Assembly (NCBI RefSeq): GCF_009863985.1
Contig: NZ_WEZT01000018.1
Coordinates: forward strand, 120,387 to 176,456
Length of the DNA stretch: 56,070 nt
Source of the DNA: Furfurilactobacillus milii
GTDB lineage: Bacteria > Bacillota > Bacilli > Lactobacillales > Lactobacillaceae
Direction of reading: 5' to 3'
The first letter of the stretch is position 1; the number at the start of each line of letters is the position of its first letter. Shown in pieces: positions 18,225 to 29,100 of the stretch. Below the pieces are notes generated by a model. That model had not been told where the DNA came from. It made no database searches and was given only the letters and a program-made list of their open reading frames with translations. The position numbers were made by a program, and so were the translations under genes.

Positions 18225-21200
18225 ATGAGTTATAAACATATGCAACCAGAAACGAAGCTGCATTATCGGATGTATAAAGATGGCAAGAACTGGGTATTCG
18301 CCGCAGTTGCACTTGCTTTTTTTGGCGTGGGCGCAATGACGACCACTGCTCACGCTGCTGATGTAACGACGACAGATCAGGCACCAATTGAAAAGCCTGT
18401 TAGTGCTCCGGCCAGTCAGGCCACAAGTGCTGCGGCTTCGCAAACATCAGTTGGCAGCGAAAAAGCCTCAACAGCTAGTGAAGCTACAAGTGTTGCTAGT
18501 TCTGCCAAAAGCGATGTGGCCTCAAACTCAGGCGCGGCAAAAAGCACAGCAAATGAAGACGAAAGTGGCACAACCTCAACCGCTTCAGCTGCAAAATCTG
18601 ATACAAAGGTCAGCGACCAACAGTCTCAAGACTCAGCAAATGGCTCAAGTTCAGTAAAATCAGATGCACAATCAGTAACCTCTGTGGCAAGCCAGGCGTC
18701 ACAGCCTTCACAAGTTAGTCAAAATGTACAGTCTGTTACATCGCAGGCCAGCCAAGAATCGCAAGTGGAGTCTAGTACATCAGTGAACGGAGCATCAACT
18801 AAGTCTCAGGGAACAACGCAAATTGCATCAATTGAAAAGGCTACGGCACTGAATTTTTTGGCGAATGATCCCACTGATCCAACAGACTCAACTGAAACGA
18901 CTAACGGCACTCAAACTGCATCAAACATATCCAATTCAACCAATTCGGATGATGTAAAATCTAACGATTCTGTGGACACAGATGGCAAGACTATTAACAT
19001 CCACTCAGATAATTTTGATAAGTATTTCAAAACCAACGGGGATGCTACTTACATTGGTGGTGTTGTTCAATTAACTGATGGTAAAAGTCAATCAGGTAAT
19101 ATTACTCTAAGAAACCAAATTGATCCATCTGCTGGTTTTAAGGTTATTGGTGGTGTCAGTATGACTTCTCCGGCTCCGGATCCTGATAATCCAGGGCAAG
19201 TGACTGATGCAGATGGTATTTCATTTATTTTCCATCCTGGCGGCACTGATCAGGTTGGTGGTAAAGGTGGAGCTCTTGGTATTGCTGACTTGCCCAATGC
19301 ATTTGGGTTTAAGGTAGATACTTACTTTAATGGTGACGATACAGATGTTCATTCTGACTTTTTGCCAGATCCAACCCTTGACAGAACGGGCCAGAAAATA
19401 TCTGGCGGAGAAGCCTATGGCGCGTTTGTCCATACTGATGCATCTGGTGTAGCGGCAACATATGGTGGACCTGATGGCACTGTTTATAATCCATATTATG
19501 AAGGCGATATTAAGTTGGGCATTCACATTAACGAGCCTTCAACGCACGTAGATCCTAGCGGTGAATATGTTGACTCTAAAACTGGTGTGAATACTACAAC
19601 TGACCAGTCTGCTGGGGCACTGTTAGTTCGCACACCTACTCAACTTAATGGCAAAGAAGTGCCAATTGAAATTGATTACGCACCTGTACAACAGTTTGAC
19701 GATAAGGGCAATCCATTAGTAGATGCGACTGGAAACAATGTTTTCAAGCATATTATGACTGTGAAGTATGGTGTTCAAGGAGTCGCAGACAACGACACAA
19801 CTAATCAACCATTGAAAGAATGGACTCTAGATATTACACCTTGGCTGACTTCAGATGGCAAAGGGGGATATGAACCATTATCATTCGCTATGGCTGCATC
19901 TTCTGGTAACTTTTTCAACATTCAAGGGATGAAGTATGAAGGCTTTTCATACACGTCGAAGGCTGCTATTAACGTTAAGTATGAGGATGAAGACGGAAAT
20001 GACTTGCTGCCTGAAGTAACAAATCACTATTCGATTGGCGATCAATATGCGTACTCTAATCCCGAAATTGAGGGTTTTCATTATGATCGCACTGTTGAAA
20101 GAAATTATGTTTTGAATGATGGCAAGACCATTGCAGAGGACCAAACGGTAGAAAATGCAGCCGGCTATGCCAAAGTATTGAATCCTGATATTGTATTTGT
20201 GTACGCACGTAATGTTCCTAACAAGACATTTCTACAAATAATTCCAATGAGTGTCGAAGATGGTAAAAACCCCGCTAACATTGGTAAACAAATTTTTACA
20301 GATGGACAATCTAGCGCATTAGATATGCCAGAGATTCCAGGTTACACATTGTTACAGAGCGCTAATAAAGATAAATATTCGGATGCAAGTGCAGAATTTG
20401 ATTACTCACTTCAAGGAAATACAGCAACTTTTGCAATACAGAAAGATCAACTTAATTCATTCAAAGTTTGGTACGTTCCAAGCACAGTCACGTATACTGT
20501 GATTCCTTTTGATGTAAATGATCCAAAGCAAACCTCATTAGATACTGAAGGGGCGTTGGCAAATATACCAGTGCAGTTTGGATTGAAAGATAAGCCAATT
20601 GTTCTGCCAATCATACCTGGTTACGTGCCGGTTGATGCACATCCACTTTCGCTTTCATTTACTAAGATAGATGTAGGTACAAATCTCCCCCAGAAGTCAT
20701 ATGAGGTAAAAGTGCCATATGAAGTTGCACCTTCTATCAGGTTGAATTACACTGCCGCCACCAAAAGTACGAATACGACAATAAATGTTGATGAGAATAA
20801 AAAGGTTGATTCTGATTCTAAAACTGTAGTAAGTGATGCGAGCGCAAGCCTGGGTGTTATGACTTACGTAAAGAGCGATATTAGACCGGAAATTTCGTCT
20901 AACGTAACAGTTAACGTGCCTTCATTACAACAGGAATTAATTACTAATAAAAAGGATTTGACTGCTTCTGATTTTGTTAAACTTAACGATGGATTGCCCA
21001 GCTCATACACTTATACACTGACAGGACAACAGTCACATGACGTTGCATATCAGGCGAAAGCAGCACCTCTTAAAGTAACTTTCGAGGATGAAAATAAAAA
21101 ATCCTTGTTTGAGACGCAAATCGATGGTGGAACTGTTCTTGGTAGCTATTCAGTAACTGCACCGAAAGTGATTTCTGTTGATAATGTTAAGTATGTCTTG

Positions 21201-22619
21201 AAAGGCAAGAATCTGCAGGAAGGCACATACAATGATTCGCAAAATCAAAGCATTGCCTTTGATTATGTGCTTCAAAGTGTCGTTGCTGGTCAAGACGTTG
21301 ATATTATGGTTAACGATAAGGACTATACTGGAGAACGAAACTTTGTATCCGTTACAGATAGTCAAGGAAAAACCAGCTCAACTGATGATGCCGCTTTGAA
21401 GCATGCTGCATATGAAACGGTATCCGTTGATACGAGCAAGGTAGATATCACTAAACCAGGTATTTATCCGGTCACTATTACTACTAAAGATGGGGCGTCA
21501 ACAACCGTGTATACTCATGTTGTTGAAATTAATTTGAGAGATTTGACCCTTTATGTTGGGGATACTTGGACTGAATCTGATAATTTCGTGGGCGGTACTA
21601 CGGCCGAGGGCACTCCAATGTCGTTTGACATGCTAAAGCTAGTTTCTGGGAGAATCTCTACTGATTACAAGTCAGACAAACAGAAAGTTGTATTTGAATA
21701 CGGTGACCCAGTTTATGCTACGGCGTATGTTAAAGTTTTGGACCGTCCTGTTGTCACAACGCCAATTAAGCCGAGTGACGGCACTGAAACCCCAGATACT
21801 AAGCCAGCACAACCAGTTACTGGTGATAAAACACCAGTAACGACGCCAGAGCAGCCGGCTACAACTCCAGAAACACCAGCAACAACACCGGAGAAACGGG
21901 CCACAACTCCCGAAGTGCCAGTTACGACACCGGAGCAGCCAGCAACTGTTGCCGAAACACCAACGCCAGTTGATCAGCCAATCACACCGGCCCAAACTCC
22001 AGAAGTGCCGGCTGAACCAACGACACCGACTGAACCTGCACAACCAGCAACGGTCGCAAATGTAACGCCAAACGTACCGGCACAACCAGTGCTGACACCA
22101 ACGGCTACCGCACAACCATCAACGCCTGTGTCATCAGATCGTCCTTGGGACCCAATCGAATTGATTATGACGGATGACGATAATGGTCAAACTATCACAA
22201 CCACTGAAATTCAGGGTTATACCGGCAACTGGGTTTACATTGGTAACATGGTTCCTGCCGGTTATCATTTGGCACCAGGTCAAAGTGACTGGATTTTACT
22301 GAACGATGTCACACCACAGACGGTTCACTTAGTTGCTAACACCATTGATCAAACATCAACAGCGGTTGCCACTCAGAACACAGTGGCTCCTGCAACAACG
22401 ACAGAAACTGTAGCGTCAGTTGCTCAACAGAGTGTACCAGCGACTGTCGTTAAAGAAGCATCTGCACCAACCACGAAAACTACTGACGAAACTGATCAGC
22501 CTGCTGCAGCAGAGTTGCCACATACTGGCGAACTTGCCACAACAGCAGCGATGGGCACCGGTTTAGCATTATTAACTGGTTTACTTTCGTTGCTCGGTCT
22601 TCGTCGCAAGCAACACTAA
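18225..22619 (+). CDS. LPXTG adhesin with L-type lectin-like and MucBP domains
   Basis: 1464 residues. The N terminus has the KxYKxGKxW-type signal (RMYKDGKNW, residues 22-30) with cleavage near AHAAD, then a Ser/Ala/Gln-rich stalk (48-215). Residues ~255-470 resemble a bacterial L-type lectin domain (GGVVQLTDG, DGISFIFHPGG, FGFKVDTYFN). A MucBP-like unit follows (about 585-665: VKYEDEDGNDLLPE, then the IEGFHYD pattern), then further MucBP-like repeats with IPGYT or IPGYVP. A Pro/Thr-rich tract (1180-1300) leads to a Greek-key-like end segment and the sorting signal LPHTG (from residue 1431). It is likely to bind glycans or mucin at the cell surface. It shares its upstream promoter block with the preceding adhesin. 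Confidence 0.88.
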   Translation: MSYKHMQPETKLHYRMYKDGKNWVFAAVALAFFGVGAMTTTAHAADVTTTDQAPIEKPVSAPASQATSAAASQTSVGSEKASTASEATSVASSAKSDVASNSGAAKSTANEDESGTTSTASAAKSDTKVSDQQSQDSANGSSSVKSDAQSVTSVASQASQPSQVSQNVQSVTSQASQESQVESSTSVNGASTKSQGTTQIASIEKATALNFLANDPTDPTDSTETTNGTQTASNISNSTNSDDVKSNDSVDTDGKTINIHSDNFDKYFKTNGDATYIGGVVQLTDGKSQSGNITLRNQIDPSAGFKVIGGVSMTSPAPDPDNPGQVTDADGISFIFHPGGTDQVGGKGGALGIADLPNAFGFKVDTYFNGDDTDVHSDFLPDPTLDRTGQKISGGEAYGAFVHTDASGVAATYGGPDGTVYNPYYEGDIKLGIHINEPSTHVDPSGEYVDSKTGVNTTTDQSAGALLVRTPTQLNGKEVPIEIDYAPVQQFDDKGNPLVDATGNNVFKHIMTVKYGVQGVADNDTTNQPLKEWTLDITPWLTSDGKGGYEPLSFAMAASSGNFFNIQGMKYEGFSYTSKAAINVKYEDEDGNDLLPEVTNHYSIGDQYAYSNPEIEGFHYDRTVERNYVLNDGKTIAEDQTVENAAGYAKVLNPDIVFVYARNVPNKTFLQIIPMSVEDGKNPANIGKQIFTDGQSSALDMPEIPGYTLLQSANKDKYSDASAEFDYSLQGNTATFAIQKDQLNSFKVWYVPSTVTYTVIPFDVNDPKQTSLDTEGALANIPVQFGLKDKPIVLPIIPGYVPVDAHPLSLSFTKIDVGTNLPQKSYEVKVPYEVAPSIRLNYTAATKSTNTTINVDENKKVDSDSKTVVSDASASLGVMTYVKSDIRPEISSNVTVNVPSLQQELITNKKDLTASDFVKLNDGLPSSYTYTLTGQQSHDVAYQAKAAPLKVTFEDENKKSLFETQIDGGTVLGSYSVTAPKVISVDNVKYVLKGKNLQEGTYNDSQNQSIAFDYVLQSVVAGQDVDIMVNDKDYTGERNFVSVTDSQGKTSSTDDAALKHAAYETVSVDTSKVDITKPGIYPVTITTKDGASTTVYTHVVEINLRDLTLYVGDTWTESDNFVGGTTAEGTPMSFDMLKLVSGRISTDYKSDKQKVVFEYGDPVYATAYVKVLDRPVVTTPIKPSDGTETPDTKPAQPVTGDKTPVTTPEQPATTPETPATTPEKRATTPEVPVTTPEQPATVAETPTPVDQPITPAQTPEVPAEPTTPTEPAQPATVANVTPNVPAQPVLTPTATAQPSTPVSSDRPWDPIELIMTDDDNGQTITTTEIQGYTGNWVYIGNMVPAGYHLAPGQSDWILLNDVTPQTVHLVANTIDQTSTAVATQNTVAPATTTETVASVAQQSVPATVVKEASAPTTKTTDETDQPAAAELPHTGELATTAAMGTGLALLTGLLSLLGLRRKQH

Positions 22620-22637
22620 TCATTAAAATGAATGACT

Positions 22638-22678
22638 AAAAGGACTAAATTCGATTAATTTCGGATTTAGTCTTTTTT
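22638..22678 (+). terminator. Rho-independent terminator after lectin-like adhesin
   Basis: Stem gactaaattcg/cggatttagtc with a 9-nt loop followed by six T, 18 bp after the stop codon. Confidence 0.85.
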
Positions 22679-22761
22679 GTCGTTCTTGATGCCCGTCAAT
22701 TATCTATTGCGTAATCCCACCTATACTGAATTCATCATCAAACGAAGAGGAGTTGCATGTT

Positions 22762-24675
22762 ATGAAATTTCAACGCTGGATTCAGCATCACACGAATCAA
22801 ATTACGGCGACCACAGCCGGTTTAATTATTCTCGGTTTCATCGGCCGCTTTACGGGTCAAACATGGTTAGACACATCGGCGTTTATTCTCGCTTCAATTA
22901 TTGCGGCGACACCGATTATTATCAGGGCCTGGGAGGCACTGAGGGTTAAAACGATTAGCATTGAATTATTGGTGAGCATCGCGGTCATTGGTGCGTTTGT
23001 CATCCAGGAATTCGATGAATCCGCAATTGTGACTTTTCTATTCTTGTTCGGGACATTCTTAGAAGAGAAAACGTTAGCGCGAACGCGAAAGTCGATCAAG
23101 TCACTCACTGAAATGGCACCGACGACTGCGCAAGTTGTCCAAACAGACGGCAGCATAGAGGAAACGGATGTCGATTTTGTTGACGAAGGCGACGTTGTGT
23201 TGGTTAAAACGGGAGCTCAGGTGCCGGTGGATGGCAAAATTATCAGCGGCAGTGCCTATCTGAATGAGGCCAGCGTTACGGGTGAATCAAAATTGGTCAC
23301 TAAGCGGCCGGGTGAATTGGTCTACTCGGGAACAATGGTTGATAACGGGACTATTCAAGTCACGGCGACCAAAGTTGGCGACGATACTACATTTGCCAAG
23401 ATCATTGAATTAGTTGAGGATGCACAAGATACCAAGTCCCATGTGGAGAAGTTTATTGACCGTTTTGCCACATATTACACACCGGCCGTGTTGCTTCTCG
23501 CATTGCTAGTGGGTATATTCTTCCGTGATTTCAAACTCGCGATTACGGTGCTGGTCCTTGGATGCCCTGGTGCCTTGGTAATTGGCGCCCCCGTTTCAAA
23601 CGTAGCTGGTATTGGTAATGGCGCTAAGAATGGTGTTCTGATCAAGGGTGGCGAAGTGGTTGATACGTTTAGCAAGGTTGACACCCTCGTGTTTGATAAA
23701 ACAGGTACGCTGACGAAAGGTAAAACGGAAGTTGCCAGCATTCAAACGTATGGGAATGACCGCGCTTTGCTCTATGCTGCCGCAATGGAGCGCGAGTCAG
23801 ATCATCCACTTGGACGTGCAATCGTGAATTATGCGACCAACCATGACTTGTCAGTGACTGATCTAGTTGTTAACGCAACTAATACGATTAAGGGTCAAGG
23901 GATGGCGGCTGAGGTTAATGATCATCATGTTGCGGTGGGTAACCAAACATTAATGACTGCTGAAAAGGTCATCTTAAATAGTGACCAGCAACAGTTGTTA
24001 GCGTCGATTCAACATCAGGGCAGCTCAACGGTTTTAGTGGCAGTTGATGGAACATTACAAGCGATTATCGGGATTGCCGATGTCATTCGTGATGGCGTTA
24101 AAGAAGATCTTCGCCAGCTAAAGACGATGGGTATCAAACGACTCGTGATGCTCACTGGTGATAACGACCTGACCGCACAGGCGGTTGGTAGCCAGCTTGG
24201 CATAGATGAAGTCCACGCCAACCTATTGCCCGAAGATAAAGTCACGTTTGTTAAACAGCTGCAAAAGGAAAACCACAAGGTGGCGTTTGTCGGGGATGGC
24301 ATTAATGATAGTCCGTCAATTGCAACGGCAGACATCGGCATCGCAATGGGTGGTGGCACTGACGTGGCCGTCGAAACATCTGATATTGTGCTGATGCGAT
24401 CTTCGTTTGGTGAACTAATTCACGCGTATGGGTTAGCTAAGAAGACGGTTCGCAATACGCGTGAAAATATTATTATTGCGATTGGTACAGTAGCATTCTT
24501 ATTAATTGGTCTAATCTTCGGATACATTTATATGGCCAGCGGTATGTTTGTCCACGAAGCCAGCATTCTAGTCGTTATCTTCAATGCAATGCGGTTGATT
24601 CGTTATGCACCAAAAACGATTAAAGCATCGGTTAAACGAGAAGAACCAACGAATTCGGCGGTCACGACAAATTAA
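22762..24675 (+). CDS. Heavy-metal P-type ATPase (P1B-like) with CPG membrane motif
   Basis: 637 residues with all P-type ATPase landmarks: actuator TGES, phosphorylation site DKTGTLTKG (Asp near residue 312), nucleotide-domain HP dipeptide (ESDHPLG) and hinge GDGINDSP. About eight membrane helices are seen and there is no N-terminal HMA domain. The sixth-helix metal motif reads GCPGAL, where Cu and Cd/Zn pumps usually have CPC; I recall CPG variants in other Bacillota but cannot assign a metal. I chose the ATG at 22762 because GAGGAG lies 9 nt before it; a TTG at 22753 is also in frame. It is followed by an HMA metallochaperone and a Dps-like protein, which suggests a small metal-handling operon. 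Confidence 0.85.
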   Translation: MKFQRWIQHHTNQITATTAGLIILGFIGRFTGQTWLDTSAFILASIIAATPIIIRAWEALRVKTISIELLVSIAVIGAFVIQEFDESAIVTFLFLFGTFLEEKTLARTRKSIKSLTEMAPTTAQVVQTDGSIEETDVDFVDEGDVVLVKTGAQVPVDGKIISGSAYLNEASVTGESKLVTKRPGELVYSGTMVDNGTIQVTATKVGDDTTFAKIIELVEDAQDTKSHVEKFIDRFATYYTPAVLLLALLVGIFFRDFKLAITVLVLGCPGALVIGAPVSNVAGIGNGAKNGVLIKGGEVVDTFSKVDTLVFDKTGTLTKGKTEVASIQTYGNDRALLYAAAMERESDHPLGRAIVNYATNHDLSVTDLVVNATNTIKGQGMAAEVNDHHVAVGNQTLMTAEKVILNSDQQQLLASIQHQGSSTVLVAVDGTLQAIIGIADVIRDGVKEDLRQLKTMGIKRLVMLTGDNDLTAQAVGSQLGIDEVHANLLPEDKVTFVKQLQKENHKVAFVGDGINDSPSIATADIGIAMGGGTDVAVETSDIVLMRSSFGELIHAYGLAKKTVRNTRENIIIAIGTVAFLLIGLIFGYIYMASGMFVHEASILVVIFNAMRLIRYAPKTIKASVKREEPTNSAVTTN

Positions 24676-24760
24676 TTTTGCGAACTTGATCGGCGTCAAT
24701 TCTTAATGCGTGGTTAGACATTAGAATAAAAGCAATCAAACAAATATGGAGGTTATTAAA

Positions 24761-24994
24761 ATGAGTAAAGCAATTTTGCAATTAGATGCGTTGTCCTGTC
24801 CATCATGTATGCAGAAGATTCAAGGTGCATTGGAAAAGCAAGTTGGTGTTGAGGATGTAAAGGTCTTATTCAACGCGGCTAAAGTTAAGTTGAACTTTGA
24901 TGAAAGTTCGGTGACTGGCGATGCATTAGCCAACGTTGTTAGAAAATTAGGGTACGAAGTCCAAAGTGTAAAAGTGAAGGCAGTTCAACAATAA
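24761..24994 (+). CDS. HMA-domain metallochaperone (CopZ-like)
   Basis: A 77-residue single HMA (ferredoxin-like) domain with the metal site LSCPSC (Cys13 and Cys16). It is typical of soluble Cu(I)/Zn/Cd chaperones that hand metal to a P-type ATPase. The ATG at 24761 has a GGAGG site at 24749-24753; the in-frame ATG at 24746 overlaps that site. It lies 85 bp after the ATPase gene and 20 bp before the Dps-like gene. Because the ATPase lacks its own HMA domain, this protein is the likely delivery partner. The metal is not determined. Confidence 0.85.
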   Translation: MSKAILQLDALSCPSCMQKIQGALEKQVGVEDVKVLFNAAKVKLNFDESSVTGDALANVVRKLGYEVQSVKVKAVQQ

Positions 24995-25014
24995 AGTGAA
25001 TTGAGGCAAGAAAT

Positions 25015-25566
25015 ATGACAGAAACCGTGGAAGATCGTTACCAAGCAGAATTGAAGCAAGTAGATATTGATCATCACAAACCGACAGCGGGTGCGATGAC
25101 AGGCCATATCGTCGCTAACTTAGTGGTGTTAGCAAATAAACTACAGCAGGCAAAGTGGTATGTTAAGGGGCCTGAACGTTTCGCCTTGCAGCCAAAATTC
25201 AAACAGCTACTCGTGACAGTGCAACGTCAACGGGATGAGCTAGGAGAATGCCTATTGTCTGAGGGAGAAATCGTACCAAGCACTACCAAAGCGTTCACTG
25301 AGTACACGATGCTGACAGAAGCAGGTCAAAATAAGTATCAAAATGCTTCTTGGTTGGTTGATAAATTTATTCATGATTTTGAAACAAGTAATTTATTTGT
25401 CAGCCGTGCAATTAAGTTATCGGAAAAAGAAGATCGTCCGGCTCTGATGCAATATTTGACGTCGCTGCTTTTTGAAAACAGAAAAACGATTGCAGATTTA
25501 CAAGCGTTTTTGGGGAACGATGCCAGAACTGGTCTAGACGACGAAGACGGTGATGATTGGGACTAA
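25015..25566 (+). CDS. Dps/ferritin-like protein lacking the usual ferroxidase histidines
   Basis: 183 residues. Residues 28-165 show the Dps four-helix pattern, with the family landmark WYVKGP followed by FALQPKFKQL and a second helix with RDELGECLL. Dps proteins form 12-mers that oxidise and store iron and shield DNA. In typical members the first helix reads LHxxHWYVKGP and the next HExF. Here these positions read LQQAKWYVKGP and LQPKF, so the conserved metal-binding His residues appear to be missing, while the D/E pair of the second helix remains. The tail is very acidic (DDEDGDDWD). The gene follows a metal ATPase and chaperone with 20 bp spacing and a GAGGCAAG site. Iron storage is therefore uncertain; a structural or metal-buffer role is possible. 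Confidence 0.7.
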   Translation: MTETVEDRYQAELKQVDIDHHKPTAGAMTGHIVANLVVLANKLQQAKWYVKGPERFALQPKFKQLLVTVQRQRDELGECLLSEGEIVPSTTKAFTEYTMLTEAGQNKYQNASWLVDKFIHDFETSNLFVSRAIKLSEKEDRPALMQYLTSLLFENRKTIADLQAFLGNDARTGLDDEDGDDWD

Positions 25567-25582
25567 TGATTAACTACCAAAT

Positions 25583-25625
25583 AAAAGGTTACAAAGTGGT
25601 ACATAAAGCTTTGTAACCTTTTTTG
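25583..25625 (+). terminator. Rho-independent terminator of metal operon
   Basis: Stem aaaaggttacaaag/ctttgtaacctttt with a 14-nt loop and a T tail, 16 bp after the stop. The 270 bp that follow (25626-25895) are very AT-rich and hold no gene I can support. Confidence 0.88.
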
Positions 25626-25895
25626 TGTTTTGGAAATAAATATGTAAAAGAAGTTATTAACTCAAATGATTAATGCATGGCACTACTTCTTGATATAAAT
25701 AAAATTATTCGAATTAGGTACGTATCTTTAATGTTGATATAACGTGGCTTTGATAAATTTCTTTATATTAATATTTTTGTGAATAAGTTGTTCTATTTGC
25801 CTTGATTTTATTTTCAATGAGAACTAGTCTGAACCTAAAGTGGCACACTTTTATAATCAAATTTTAATCTTAATGTTTTTAGGGGGCACTTTACG

Positions 25896-26039
25896 GTGAT
25901 TAAATCTGAAAATAAACGAGTGAACATTACGGTTACCCCAATCGAGTGGACGCAATTACAGCAATTGACAACAAAGGAAAGATTATCGGTGTCTAAACTA
26001 GTTGCACGGTTAATTGACAGTGCGGCTACCGATAATTGA
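25896..26039 (+). CDS. Small ribbon-helix-helix (CopG/Arc-like) protein
   Basis: 47 residues from GTG at 25896, with AGGGGG at 25881-25886 giving a 9-nt spacing. The pattern fits the ribbon-helix-helix fold: a polar N terminus, a short beta strand (RVNITVTP), a first helix (EWTQLQQLTTKER), the turn SVSK and a second helix (LVARLID). Such proteins bind DNA as dimers and act as repressors or antitoxins. No toxin gene is adjacent. It lies 75 bp before the third adhesin gene on the same strand, so control of that gene or its own promoter is the simplest guess. A relict plasmid or phage regulator is the alternative. Confidence 0.6.
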   Translation: MIKSENKRVNITVTPIEWTQLQQLTTKERLSVSKLVARLIDSAATDN

Positions 26040-26114
26040 CAAGGTTTAGAGAGAAACTTTGAGTTGGCTATGAGAGAGTCTTCAGGGAATTGAGCTTAAA
26101 TTGCGGAGGCAATT

Positions 26115-29100
26115 ATGCTAAAGAGCAAGTTTCAACATATGGGTGAACGGGAACATTACAAGATGTACAAGGCAGGAAAAACATGGCTTTTCGCTAGTAT
26201 TATTGCGATGAGTCTTGGAACTGTGCTAGCCACAACCGGCCAATCTGCCAAGGCGGACGCAGAAACTAAACCAGCAACTGAAGTGCCAACCTCTACAAAT
26301 GCTTCGACGGCAGGCGATGCATCCAGTGCTACGCTGTCATCTTCAAGTGTAGCGCCGGCAAGCAATCAAAGCCAAAGTACTTCTGCTGCGGGGAGCGTGA
26401 AAACTGCTGAACCGTCGGCGGATCAAACGGTCAAAAATGCAAGCGCTGCCATTTCGTTACAAACGCCTGCATCTGCCACACCCACAGACCAAACCAATGA
26501 ATCAAGTTTGACTACTAAGGCTAGCCAACCGGCAAGCATTCAAACGAAGGAAGCGGCATCTGACAACGTCTCACTTGCACCGGCGAGTGCTGCTCGAAGC
26601 GGAGCTGACTCAACAAATAGTTCCAGTGCGGCATCTGACGGGAAATCTGCTGCTAGCTCTGCCGATCCCTCGACATCCACGTCCACGCAAATGAATGCAA
26701 CGTCTACGGCTAATACTGTCGCATCTCAATCAACAACCGCCGTTTCAAAATTGCTGGGCTCTTCAACACAATCACAAGGTACGATTAACTCGTCAAGCGT
26801 TGCTTCAGTCAACGCAAAACAGCTTGTTGCTGGGGCTGTGATTACCGAAACAGCCGACAGTGCAGTTACGATTAGTTTGCCTGCCGGTGGTGCAACTCAA
26901 AGTGATATTGAAGCTGCTAAGAAGGCAATCGCTGCGACCCATGTCACTAAAGCGATGATTATTGCGAAGGATGATGCAACGGATGTCGGGTACGCCAATG
27001 GTGTGGCTGCAGCTAAGGCCAATTTTGCTCAAGGTATGGAGAATGTCTATGAAAATGACATTATCGGCTGGTTAAAACTGGGTGACGATTTTGATCCATC
27101 CTCACTGGATTTTAGTGATTTACAGAAGAACACTGATGGGTATGTACATAGTACCGATGCTTCAGACAAGACTGCCAAAGCCAGAATTGATACATGGGTC
27201 GATGCTCAGTTGGCTAAAATTGATTGGGCAACGATTTCGAACAGTGATCTCTACGGTGGCGATAACTCTTGGACTGCAAATCAAACGGCGCCAACTACGG
27301 AAGAGCAGAATGGCTATTTGGATACTGTTAAAGCCTATTTAAGGGGCCATTTAGTTTCAGAGGCATACTACTTATGGTTATTGCAAGCTTCTAATAATTC
27401 AGATAACAGTAAATATTTCGGTCTCCAAGGTAAACTGGATGATTTTCAAACGCTTAGAACACAAATGGAAACGGCCGATGAGCCGGGTAGTCTAACGGGT
27501 TCACAAGCAGATTTTTATAAACTGGGTTTCGAATCTGCTTTGGACGGCATAGTGGGACATCCTCAAAATCCTAGTAACCCCCAGACGGTAGCTGTTATTG
27601 CCCAAAAAATATTCGGAAATAGTAACGCTTACAGTCCCACTGGTTATGGGGACTCGCTGCTTGCGAACATAGCTAAAGACTATGGTCAGCAGAATATGGA
27701 TGCAGCTAACTATCAACTTGGTAGTCGGAACGGTGTAAATAAAACGACATTTTTACCACCAGTTGACCAATTGCTCCAATCCAATGCACTACCTAATGCT
27801 GGCGCTAACGCTCTAGAAAAAGAAATCTTTAAAACCGCATTTATAAATTATTATGCCAGTTGGCAAAATGTTGTTGCACAGGCGTTTACAGCAGCAACAG
27901 AGGACGCCTTAAGCGGTAAGTCAGAGGTACTGGATAATAGTATCTCACCTAAAGATTTATTGACGTATATTGATCAACGAATGCCGGCCGAATATGCATC
28001 ACAAACGAACACGGACAGTTCCAATAATCAAAAGAACTTGTATCAAGCGATGTATCTTGTGGCACGGTCTTATCTAAGTGGAAAACATGCAACTGTAGCC
28101 AGTGCTTTGACCGGGGACGGTAATACCGCCATTCCTACTGGACTTACTGATCAAGCGGCTTTATCCAACCCCAAAGGCACACAGGTCATATCACCACTGG
28201 ATTTAGCAATTTATTCAGTTTTGACGGGTCACATGTTTAAGTACACGGTTTCTGAAAAGGGCAATCCGATCGTATCTTTGGCTTACCAAACGTCTCCTAC
28301 AACCTCGGCTAGTGCTGATTGGACAGATGGACCGGCACAAAATAACATGTACCAGTTGGCTCTGAACGTTGCCAATCAGGCTAAGACGGACTTTTTAAGT
28401 GACGTGCAGTTAGCGATTAACCAGGGTGATCTATCGAAGCTAGCTAGTGCAGCCGCATTTCTGCCAAATGCCACGAGTCAGGGTGGATTGTCGAACAGCC
28501 AATATGCATACTATAAACAGAATTCATATGTTTACTACAAGGTGTTTAGTGCTCTTTATCACAGTTTCTTTACTGATAAGGATGGCAATTCAACGAATGT
28601 TATTGCCAAGGCCATTGCAGATGCAGACACGTATGTTAAGCAAAGTGGGGACTCTCATAATGGTCAGCCCATTTCACAGAGTTTGGCAGACGCAAAGAAG
28701 GATAATCCGGATTTAACTGCTACGGCGAATGGCAGTGACATAAAGCTAAATGCTGATGTTACGTACACTGCCCCTTATTCTGAAGATTCAACAGGGACAC
28801 CAGCTGAAACCGTAACGGTCCTGAAGGATAAGGCTGCTAGCAAGCAGGGTGACAGTACATCGACGATTACTAGTACAGAATTGAGTACAGACAATCAAGA
28901 TAATGCTAAGAAAGTTATTCAAAATGCGATCGACTACGCTTATGTCCATGAAGAAGCGATGGCAATTCCAGCTTATGAGGCTGGTTATGCAGCTGTACAA
29001 CGTAATTTGAATGTCACACCAACGAGTGAAAAGCCGGCACTAGGAAACCCATCATCAGACACGTATCAGTTTGAAAATAAAAGTACTGTTACAGATATAC

